Shown here: piece by piece, positions 19,091-26,019 of the stretch | Layout of the letters: each line of letters starts with the position of its first letter | How positions within the stretch are numbered: the first letter of the stretch is position 1 | Position numbers and translations under genes: made by a program | From: HGM04593 sp045634085 | GTDB lineage: Bacteria > Bacteroidota > Bacteroidia > Bacteroidales > Bacteroidaceae | Reading direction: 5' to 3' | Length of the DNA: 26,019 bases | Assembly: GCA_045634085.1 (NCBI GenBank) | Contig: JAZQZM010000097.1 | Coordinates: forward strand, 1 to 26,019 | The notes under the pieces: generated by a model | What the model saw: only the letters and a program-made list of their open reading frames with translations | The model's database searches: none | Told to the model about the DNA's origin: nothing

Positions 19091-21460
19091 TCAGTTCGAC
19101 TTCACCACATCGGCAGGGTTCTCCGTTGCAGCCTTCAGCGAACGCAGTGTAACCAGAGCCGCTGTAACAACAGCTACAACAGCCAGCACAGCCAGCGGCA
19201 GCCACAATGCAAGTTCAATGCGGTTCACAAACTGCTGTAGCCAATCATCGGCAATGAGCCACGCCACCGGTGCTGCAATCACGAAGCAGACGGCAATAAT
19301 TGACAGATAACGGCGGTTGAACATGGCAACCACGCCACCCACCGTTGCACCGTATACCTTGCGCACGGCAATCTCGCTGCGGCGGTGCTGTGTCTCGAAG
19401 AGCACAATGCCGAACACTCCCATCAACGATATTACAACAGCAATTATTGCGAACATTGAAATGAGCACGGTCTGTTTCTTTGTATCGCCATAGATTCTTG
19501 CAACAGCATCGTTGACAAACTCAATCCCGGGTTCTTCGGCTGCCGGCTCAATCTCCTTTGTCATCCGGCGTATTCTGTCGCAAACGGCCTCGACATCGAC
19601 ATTCTTGTTCAAGCGTACATAGAACACACGGCGATAGCCGGTTGTGCCATGACTGTATAACATCGTATTCACCTTCTCCTTGTCTGCTCCAACCAGGTTT
19701 ATATGCGGGATTATACCTATGATCTCTTCACCGTCCCACTTGTCGCCAATGCCAAGTCCGGTGGCCTGCGAAGTGTAATCGGTTATCAGATATCCGGGAG
19801 TGCCTTTTACAAAACCATGTCCCATTATTACAGGAATACCGAATACCTCGGGAGCATTATGACGCACATAATGTACCTGCATTCTTACTTCCACACCATC
19901 AATAAGTCTCGCGTTGTAACCTGATGAGCCGAATATCTCCCAGTTCGATGATGTGACGGCTGCAACATTCGGGTCTGCCTCAAGCTTTTCCAGGAACAGT
20001 TCGTGCCTGGTGGCAACATCTTCCGATGTCACTACAAGCATATTCTCGCGGTCAACTCCAATATCGTAACTCATCATATAATCATACTGCATTGAGAACA
20101 CCAGCGCCAGAATCATAAGCACAATTGAAACGAAGAACTGCACGGCAACAAGAACATAACGCAGCACCCTACCGGCCTTTGACTGTGCAAATCCCTTTTT
20201 GACTGCAAGTGAGACATTGAAACCGGTAATGTAGAATGCCGGATATACAGCCGACACCACCGACATTAAAAGAGCTATTGCAAATACAAGAACAACCGTA
20301 GGGAGATTATCTCCGGCAGCGAGTGAGAAACTCAAATATTCACTGATGTAACCACCTTGCAGTGCGTACACGATATAAAATGCAAGCACAAGAGCTATGA
20401 ATACCAGTCCTACTGCCTCAAAGACGAAATTCCAACGCAGAGTTCTGTTCCCCGCACCGAAGATCTTGCATATATTCACAGTGCGCATACGTACCGGCAC
20501 AAGCGCCATGAAGAAATTCACGAAATTAATGAATGCCACAATAAGAATCACCAGCGCAATTGCCAACTGCGTCATAGTTGTTCCAAAGGAGCCGTTGGAG
20601 TACTCCTCGTACTGGGTATTGAAATAGAATTCATTCATGGGTACAAGCTTTACAGGCCTGTTGAATAACGCCTCCTTCTCCTCGTCACTTATTTTATTAC
20701 CGGTCGCTGCCACATATTGGGCATACATGTCTTCGTTGAAAATCCTATACTTCTTCTGCCACAAGGATATATAGTCATCGGGATTGGCCCCCTCATCAAA
20801 TTTAAGGAAAACAGAATAGTTCCAGTTGTTGTTTACCATTCCGTCCTTTCTGTTGTCATTACGGAATATATGACGGCCGCCAAGGATTGAGTTCTCGCTG
20901 AAATCCTTGAATATTGCCACAATGGCAAGCGGCGTGCCGGGTGAGAAATTTCCATCTTCAAGCCTGATTATATCGCCCACCGTCACACCCATTGTGGCAG
21001 CCATGCTCTCCGAAACCACAGCGGCATCCAACTGTCTGAAGTCCATGGCGTTGCCGGCAACGATTTCAAACGAGAAGACATCAAGCAGCGTACTGTTACA
21101 ATCAGTAACACCGCACTTGAACTTCTCATACTCCTCATCATTGCCGCCAATCCACACGTGACTGTTGCTTTCGTAACATTTCATTGAAGCAATACTCTCT
21201 ACAAAGGGTAACGCCTCGGCCGTTTCATATGAGACGGGATTCGGTGCATTTTCACTCCAGAAGTCGTCGGACATCTTTGCAGTAAGCATATATACACGTC
21301 CGTAGTCTTTAATGGAGCTATTGAATGTCACGGAGTTATACACCTGCACCATTATCACGTAGAAAGCCGCGAACGCCAACGCAAGACCCGCAATGTTCAA
21401 CACTGAAGCGACCTTGTACCGCTTCAATGTTGTCAAGAAGTTTTTAAATGCTATTTTCAT
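19091..21460 (-). CDS. FtsX/MacB-type ABC transporter permease
   Basis: A 789-residue permease with the duplicated FtsX layout. There is one N-terminal helix (about 17-40), a large periplasmic domain (about 41-290), three helices (about 291-408), a second unit starting with a helix at about 428-452, another periplasmic domain, and three C-terminal helices. The cytoplasmic coupling segment RRSEIAVRKVYGATVGGVV before the C-terminal helices is typical. Such proteins use ATP hydrolysis in the cytoplasm to drive movement of periplasmic domains and do not move substrate through the membrane like classical importers. It is the last gene of the operon, 15 bp after the permease at 21476, and is a paralogue of the partial permease at the right edge (both have LRYxLVAVQxFxSI). 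Confidence 0.92.
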   Translation of the reverse strand: MKIAFKNFLTTLKRYKVASVLNIAGLALAFAAFYVIMVQVYNSVTFNSSIKDYGRVYMLTAKMSDDFWSENAPNPVSYETAEALPFVESIASMKCYESNSHVWIGGNDEEYEKFKCGVTDCNSTLLDVFSFEIVAGNAMDFRQLDAAVVSESMAATMGVTVGDIIRLEDGNFSPGTPLAIVAIFKDFSENSILGGRHIFRNDNRKDGMVNNNWNYSVFLKFDEGANPDDYISLWQKKYRIFNEDMYAQYVAATGNKISDEEKEALFNRPVKLVPMNEFYFNTQYEEYSNGSFGTTMTQLAIALVILIVAFINFVNFFMALVPVRMRTVNICKIFGAGNRTLRWNFVFEAVGLVFIALVLAFYIVYALQGGYISEYLSFSLAAGDNLPTVVLVFAIALLMSVVSAVYPAFYITGFNVSLAVKKGFAQSKAGRVLRYVLVAVQFFVSIVLMILALVFSMQYDYMMSYDIGVDRENMLVVTSEDVATRHELFLEKLEADPNVAAVTSSNWEIFGSSGYNARLIDGVEVRMQVHYVRHNAPEVFGIPVIMGHGFVKGTPGYLITDYTSQATGLGIGDKWDGEEIIGIIPHINLVGADKEKVNTMLYSHGTTGYRRVFYVRLNKNVDVEAVCDRIRRMTKEIEPAAEEPGIEFVNDAVARIYGDTKKQTVLISMFAIIAVVISLMGVFGIVLFETQHRRSEIAVRKVYGATVGGVVAMFNRRYLSIIAVCFVIAAPVAWLIADDWLQQFVNRIELALWLPLAVLAVVAVVTAALVTLRSLKAATENPADVVKSN

Positions 21461-21475
21461 CGTGTTTTTGTTTTA

Positions 21476-23800
21476 TCAATTATTCTTTTTTATCGTATCG
21501 ACAGGATTTGCACTTGCGGCACGCAACGAGAGCAGCAGCTGCACAGCATACACAACAGCCATAACAAGCAACGCGCCCACAATGTATATCCACAGCGGAA
21601 TATCGCAACGCATCTCAGCAAGCGTCGAAAGCCATTCACCGTTCAACCATACCGCCAATGCAATGCCACACACCGTTGCAGGCAACACCATCCACAACAG
21701 GCGCATGCCAAGCACAGCAAGAATATCTCCAATCTTTGCACCACACACCCTGCGCACTGCAATCTCCTTGCGGCGGCGAGCCATCTCTCCCTGCAAGTAG
21801 CCACACAGTCCCACAAGCGAAATCACAAGTACTACAAATGCAACTACAAGCATTCCGTCACGCATCCGTCTTATATCGGCAAATGTTATATCTATCCAGT
21901 CCCTGTAAGGTATTATCTTGTATTTATAATAATCGTCATATATAGACAACACAGCCTCATCAAGTGCCTTCATATTCTCCCCATCAATCTCGGTCAACAG
22001 GATATTGTACAGCACAACAAACTTGAAATCGGGAGCTATATCACTGATGTAAGGTACCGTATGCAGCACTATCGGCAGTACCTCACCCGTACTCATCATA
22101 CGGTAATCGGCAACAACGCCCACAATCTCGAACGGAACCATAGAACTGTCATATATGGTCTTGCCTATGGGCGAATCACTCCAGCCGCGCAACTGCACAT
22201 ACTTCTCATTCACAATGACCTTGTCGGCAGCATCAGTGGAGAGGAAATTACGTCCATGCACAATCTCCATCTGCATTGAAGGGATATAATTGTGGTCTAC
22301 AATATCCCAACGGCACGAGAAGAGCAAGTTACCCTCTTCATCAACACATGGCATTCCCGAATATCCCGACAGGGGAGACTGCGAGGAGAGTCCTACATTC
22401 TCGACAAAAGGCAGACTGCGCAACTTGTCGGCAACGGGCCAGGCATCGCATATTTTTGTCGAGAGTTCAAGCGCAGCAAGCCTGTCGAACTTGTATCCAT
22501 AATCGGCACTGGCCAGATAAGACACCTGCCTGTTGCTTACCATAAGGAATATTACCACCGCAACAGCCATTGAAATCTGCAGGAAGAGAAGTGACTTTTT
22601 CCACCACGCCCTGTTGTCAGCGCCACGACGGAATGCATAGTCAACACTCACCACCGAAAATATCAGAGCCGGGACAATACCGGCAACAGCAAAAGCCAAC
22701 AGACATACCATCAAAGGTATCCATATACGTTCAAGTGCAAAGATGTCACTGAGTTTATAGCCGAAAAGATCAAATATCTGGCTATGTAGAGTTGCCAGAA
22801 TAACAGTAGCAATAACAACAGAAACAAGCAATATGAGGAATGTCTCGGCCATGAGCATCCTGAACACCACGGCACTTGAAGCACCGTTGCACTTCATTGT
22901 CGCAATCGTACGGCTACGTTCGGCAAGGGAAGATATAGTCAACAACACATAGTTCAGACAAGCCACGACAAGAGCAAGCAGAGCTATTGCCGAATATATC
23001 ATCTGCATCTGTCTGACATCACTCTCCACATATATTGTAGATGTTAGCGGCACAAAATGGTATGTCATCTGCCACTCCTTACAATAATCCTCAATACCGT
23101 GATTCCTTACAAATTCGGGCATAGCAGCCTCAACCTGGGCAATATCGGCACCCTCACGCAGTTTGATGAACGTAGTGTAACTATCCTGACCTGTCCATAT
23201 CTCGTCATCACTATCATACGGCAAATGCTCAAGTATATCAAAATCTCCTATAGACTGGTTCACGGCAGGCGTTTCAAAGACACCGGCAACAACCATGCTG
23301 CCCAGTTTCTTCCCCAGCGGGTCCTCATCACCGAACATTTTATCTGCAAGACGTTCCGAAATCATAACCTCCTCATTGGCAGCACCCTCGCTGCTGAGTA
23401 TCCTGTGTGGGTCACCGCTGATAACCCCAAAGTCAAGAACATCAAAAAAAGTACTGTTTGCATGTAAGGCAGTAGCCACCATTATATTATCAGTAGTACC
23501 GAAAAATTTCTGTACCTCTTCAAAGTGTACCGCAGCCTCAACCTGGGGGATATCAGCGACAAGGTTAGGTGCCAAGGGCTTTACCAACTTATGGGCCATT
23601 CCTCCAATCTGCGGCGATTTTGCCCACACTTGGTATACCCTTTCCTTGTTTGGAAAGAAGTTGTTGAAAGAGAGATTCAAGCCCACGTATGAGAATACAA
23701 GAAGCGCTACAGCAACACCCAATGACAAGGACAAAACCCTTGCCAAAGTGTTACCACGTTTCTTTAACAGATAGCGGAATGAATAGTTGAATAATTGCAT
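21476..23800 (-). CDS. FtsX/MacB-type ABC transporter permease
   Basis: A 774-residue permease with the same eight-helix, two-periplasmic-domain layout as its neighbour but more diverged in sequence. It opens MQLFNYSFRYLLKKRGNTLARVLSLSLG, carries RRRKEIAVRRVCGAKIGDIL as its C-terminal coupling segment, and ends ASANPVDTIKKNN, the family's usual tail. It lies 115 bp after the ATPase gene and 15 bp before the next permease gene, so the two permeases may pair as a heterodimer on the one ATPase. The substrate or signal is unknown; relatives export antimicrobial peptides or lipoproteins, or act in signalling. Confidence 0.92.
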   Translation of the reverse strand: MQLFNYSFRYLLKKRGNTLARVLSLSLGVAVALLVFSYVGLNLSFNNFFPNKERVYQVWAKSPQIGGMAHKLVKPLAPNLVADIPQVEAAVHFEEVQKFFGTTDNIMVATALHANSTFFDVLDFGVISGDPHRILSSEGAANEEVMISERLADKMFGDEDPLGKKLGSMVVAGVFETPAVNQSIGDFDILEHLPYDSDDEIWTGQDSYTTFIKLREGADIAQVEAAMPEFVRNHGIEDYCKEWQMTYHFVPLTSTIYVESDVRQMQMIYSAIALLALVVACLNYVLLTISSLAERSRTIATMKCNGASSAVVFRMLMAETFLILLVSVVIATVILATLHSQIFDLFGYKLSDIFALERIWIPLMVCLLAFAVAGIVPALIFSVVSVDYAFRRGADNRAWWKKSLLFLQISMAVAVVIFLMVSNRQVSYLASADYGYKFDRLAALELSTKICDAWPVADKLRSLPFVENVGLSSQSPLSGYSGMPCVDEEGNLLFSCRWDIVDHNYIPSMQMEIVHGRNFLSTDAADKVIVNEKYVQLRGWSDSPIGKTIYDSSMVPFEIVGVVADYRMMSTGEVLPIVLHTVPYISDIAPDFKFVVLYNILLTEIDGENMKALDEAVLSIYDDYYKYKIIPYRDWIDITFADIRRMRDGMLVVAFVVLVISLVGLCGYLQGEMARRRKEIAVRRVCGAKIGDILAVLGMRLLWMVLPATVCGIALAVWLNGEWLSTLAEMRCDIPLWIYIVGALLVMAVVYAVQLLLSLRAASANPVDTIKKNN

Positions 23801-23831
23801 ATAATCAAATTAGATTGTTCTTATTGTATCA

Positions 23832-23901
23832 ATGACAAGGCAAAGGCAGTGATGCCTGCAAGAGTGCTAAAAAGCAAGTACACTGCGCATTTGCCTGTCA
23901 T
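23832..23901. repeat. Imperfect long inverted repeat between ATPase and permease genes
   Basis: The left arm, ATGACAAGGCAAAGGCAGTG (23832..23851), pairs imperfectly with the right arm CACTGCGCATTTGCCTGTCAT (23881..23901) across a 29-nt centre. In the transcript it would fold into a stem of about 20 bp with small bulges. There is no T-run, so it may trim or partly terminate the message and so set the ratio of ATPase to permease; that is inference. Confidence 0.5.
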
Positions 23902-23915
23902 CCCTTAAAGTCATA

Positions 23916-24596
23916 TTACAACTTATTCGCCACATCAGTAACTATCTGGCCGTCGAAGAGGCAGATGGTACGCGATGCGAACTGAGCATCGTGCTGTGAG
24001 TGGGTAACCATGATGATTGTGGTACCCTCGCGGTTGAGTTCCTGCAACAGTGCCATAACCTCCTGTCCGTTCTTTGAGTCGAGGTTTCCTGTAGGCTCAT
24101 CGGCAAGTACCAGCTTAGGATTGGAGACAACCGCACGTGCTATTGCCACGCGCTGCTGCTGACCACCCGAAAGCTGCTGCGGGAAGTGGCCTGCGCGATG
24201 CGAGATGTTCATGCGGTCGAGCATTTCATTCACACGTCTCTTGCGCTCCGATGCCTTAACACCCATATACACAAGCGGCAGTTCAACATTCTCGAACACT
24301 GTCATCTCGTCAATCAGGTTGAACGACTGGAACACAAAACCGAGATTGCCTTTACGGAACTGTGTACGTTCCTTCTCGCGCAAGCCACCTACCTCGTTAC
24401 CAAGCAGGTGGTAACTGCCGCCTGTGGGGTTATCGAGCAGGCCAAGGATATTCAACAATGTCGATTTTCCACAACCCGAGGGACCCATCACGGCTACGAA
24501 TTCACCTTCCTTTACTTCGAATGATACACCGTTAAGAGCAATAGTCTCTACCTCCTCTGTGAAGAAACTCTTCTTCAAATTTTCTACTTTAAGCAT
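23916..24596 (-). CDS. ABC transporter ATP-binding protein (LolD/MacB type)
   Basis: The 226-residue ATPase that powers the neighbouring permeases. All motifs are intact: Walker A GPSGCGKST (38-46), Q-loop Gln90 in FVFQSFNL, signature LSGGQQQRVAIARA (142-155), Walker B LVLADEPTGNLD with Glu167, and switch His199 in MVTHS. The pattern NLIDEMTVFENVELPL is characteristic of the LolD/MacB/FtsE class that works with FtsX-type permeases. It is the only ATPase gene for at least three permease genes in the window. The ATG at 24596 gives the normal family N-terminus MLKVENLKKSF. Confidence 0.96.
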   Translation of the reverse strand: MLKVENLKKSFFTEEVETIALNGVSFEVKEGEFVAVMGPSGCGKSTLLNILGLLDNPTGGSYHLLGNEVGGLREKERTQFRKGNLGFVFQSFNLIDEMTVFENVELPLVYMGVKASERKRRVNEMLDRMNISHRAGHFPQQLSGGQQQRVAIARAVVSNPKLVLADEPTGNLDSKNGQEVMALLQELNREGTTIIMVTHSQHDAQFASRTICLFDGQIVTDVANKL

Positions 24597-24644
24597 AATT
24601 GTATTGTTTTAATTGATTAATATTTTTGTTTATTTATTTTCACT

Positions 24645-24730
24645 CTCCCCTCCGGTCTGCGAGCACCTCCACCTCAAAGAGGGGAGGAGCTCTCCCACCT
24701 TGATGCAAGGGGGGAGTGCCCTGTAAGGGC
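24645..24730. repeat. GC-rich triple-hairpin extragenic repeat
   Basis: Three hairpins follow one another in an otherwise AT-rich gap: CTCCCCTC/GAGGGGAG (24645..24652 with 24679..24686), CTCCCACCTT/AAGGGGGGAG with one mismatch (24692..24701 with 24707..24716), and GCCCT/AGGGC (24718..24722 with 24726..24730). The composition differs sharply from the flanks, which suggests an inserted mobile extragenic repeat rather than native regulatory DNA. It sits between the first permease and ATPase genes. Confidence 0.6.
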
Positions 24731-24759
24731 GAGGGGGAATTATCGTTTTACTTTCTTTC

Positions 24760-26019
24760 TTACTTGTTTATTGCATCCACTGGGTTGTCGTTTGCAGCCT
24801 TGTAGGCGCGTGCCGTCACTGTTGCAACCGTTATGGCAACCACTATGACTATGGCAAGCAGATAGACCCAGACAGCCATTGTTGCACGGTAGGCAAACTG
24901 CTGCATCCAACGGTCAATTACAAGATAACTCACAGGCACTGCCACAAGCGAGCATATTGCAACGATGCGCAGATACATTATATTGAACATACTGAGAATT
25001 GAAGACACCGATGAACCGTGTACACGACGTATGCCAATCTCTTTGCGGCGATATTGGGTTTCAAACAGTACAAGACCGAACACACCAATCACCGATATCA
25101 GGATAGAAAGCATTGTAAACAGGGTGATGAGTGACGAGAGTTTCTCCTCTTTCTGATACTGCTGTTCAAGTTCCGCCTCAAAGAGTGTCACATCGTAGCT
25201 GTCAGCAGGGGCACTCGGTGCATACTCTGCAATAGTCTGCATTATATACTCCTTTACCGCAGGAATATCGGCGCCGGTCATTGTGCGCACATACAAATGT
25301 TCGCAAACTCTCCAAGGATATTTGCCGAATATGTAGAACGCGAATGGTTCAATGTTGTACTGCATTGGGCGATAGTTGAAATCGCGGCATATACCCACGA
25401 CATCGGCATCGGAACGGTGACCGGGAATCTTGTCATGCACTTTTATACCCACCTTGCGTGCTGCATCTTCATTAAAAATGTAAACCCCATTGACAGTAGT
25501 CTCGTCACTGCTGCAAAAATCCCTGCCATCTACAATGTCAATCTTCATAAGCTGCAGAAAATCCCACGAAACAGGATAGACATTGAAATATATTCCTTTG
25601 CCGTCGACATTGCGTCCCCACTGCATTCTCGAAGGTGTCACAAGCGAGCCGTTGGCAAAAGCGACATCAATGATTGCGGGGTTCTGTGTAAGGCGCTCGG
25701 CAAAGGCATCGCGCCTTACCTGCGACAATCCATTCTCCAAGTCAAAGGACTCGAACACTGCCTCGGCAGGTAGTTTGTCGACTACAAGAAGATTCTCCTT
25801 GTCAAAACCCATATCGTAACCGAGCATAAACTCACGCTGGCGGTGTATGAAGAGTGAGCATATGATAAGCGTAATGGAAATGAAATACTGCACGGCAACG
25901 AGAGTGTAGCGCAAACGACGGCCCGGGGCCGATGCCTGGAAGCCGGAAAGCACCATTGCCGGCGAGAAGCGGGTAATGTAGAATGCGGGATATATGCTTG
26001 CCACAATGCCTGCAGCAAT
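24760..26019 (-). CDS. FtsX/MacB-type ABC transporter permease, partial
   Basis: The C-terminal 419 residues of a permease whose start lies beyond the right edge; the frame is open through the last base (IAAGIVASIYPAFYIT). It covers the end of the first helix bundle, the helix LRYTLVAVQYFISITLIICSLF, the second periplasmic domain and the last three helices, with the coupling segment RRKEIGIRRVHGSSV and tail ANDNPVDAINK. It is a paralogue of the permease at 19091-21460: the two share YPAFYITxF, LRYxLVAVQ and LFETQxRRxEI. In transcription order it comes before the ATPase gene, so it may be the first or an early gene of the operon. Confidence 0.92.
   Translation of the reverse strand: MAAGIVASIYPAFYITRFSPAMVLSGFQASAPGRRLRYTLVAVQYFISITLIICSLFIHRQREFMLGYDMGFDKENLLVVDKLPAEAVFESFDLENGLSQVRRDAFAERLTQNPAIIDVAFANGSLVTPSRMQWGRNVDGKGIYFNVYPVSWDFLQLMKIDIVDGRDFCSSDETTVNGVYIFNEDAARKVGIKVHDKIPGHRSDADVVGICRDFNYRPMQYNIEPFAFYIFGKYPWRVCEHLYVRTMTGADIPAVKEYIMQTIAEYAPSAPADSYDVTLFEAELEQQYQKEEKLSSLITLFTMLSILISVIGVFGLVLFETQYRRKEIGIRRVHGSSVSSILSMFNIMYLRIVAICSLVAVPVSYLVIDRWMQQFAYRATMAVWVYLLAIVIVVAITVATVTARAYKAANDNPVDAINK

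Noticed and set aside
23844..23870. CIRCE-like heat-shock operator
   Set aside because: GAGTGCTAA (23862..23870) matches one half, but the partner half at the required 9-nt spacing is absent.
24705..24721. Sigma-54 promoter on the minus strand (GGGCAC ... TTGC)
   Set aside because: The spacing is two bases too long (12 rather than 10 nt between the GG and GC elements) and it falls inside the repeat hairpins.

Overview
The window looks like a chromosomal segment from a Bacteroidota bacterium, most likely order Bacteroidales; the genus cannot be fixed from sequence alone. The signs are TTTG-N(18-21)-TAnnTTTG promoters in front of several genes, a TonB receptor with an N-terminal carboxypeptidase-like domain, a C10 (streptopain-type) protease with a type IX secretion-like C-terminus, menaquinone synthesis (MenA), and large FtsX/MacB-type permeases. 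I see no rRNA, insertion sequence, prophage or CRISPR array.

Layout. (1) 1-1061: an ECF sigma factor gene and a small two-helix membrane protein gene overlapping by ATGA, preceded by two mirror-image ECF-type promoters facing away from each other. (2) 1053-2814 (minus): a bile-acid/sodium-symporter-family transporter followed by menA. (3) 2914-3103 (minus): tRNA-Asp(GTC) with its own promoter and terminator. (4) 3168-6031 (minus): a compact operon recR, a four-helix membrane protein, a family 2 glycosyltransferase and a GNAT acetyltransferase, with overlapping or nearly touching genes. (5) 6046-10896 (minus): a secreted alpha/beta hydrolase, then a separate C10 protease and rhodanese-lipoprotein pair. 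(6) 11054-15591: four DUF805-like membrane protein genes (three plus, one minus) around a TonB-dependent receptor, most separated by strong hairpin terminators. (7) 15598-16109 (minus): an exported protein made almost wholly of twelve 9-residue Ala/Lys/Gly repeats. (8) 16274-18946 (minus): an NtrC-type response regulator and its histidine kinase, overlapping by ATGA. (9) 18999-26019 (minus): an ABC system with one LolD/MacB-type ATPase and at least three large FtsX-like permeases, the first running off the right edge; its intergenic gaps carry imperfect or multi-hairpin repeats.

How the parts may work together (inference). The sigma factor probably drives its own operon and a gene lying to the left of the window. 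The NtrC regulator and kinase lie just downstream of the ABC genes and may control them through sigma-54, though no credible sigma-54 promoter lies inside the window; it would be expected upstream of the first permease, off the right edge. The C10 protease and rhodanese are probably one transcript. The DUF805 group looks like local duplication with progressive loss of motif residues.

The most notable items are the divergent ECF promoter pair with a near-leaderless sigma gene, the DUF805 size series, the homogenised 27-bp repeat gene, and the ABC cluster with several permeases per ATPase. None amounts to a proven new system; each is stated with a test.
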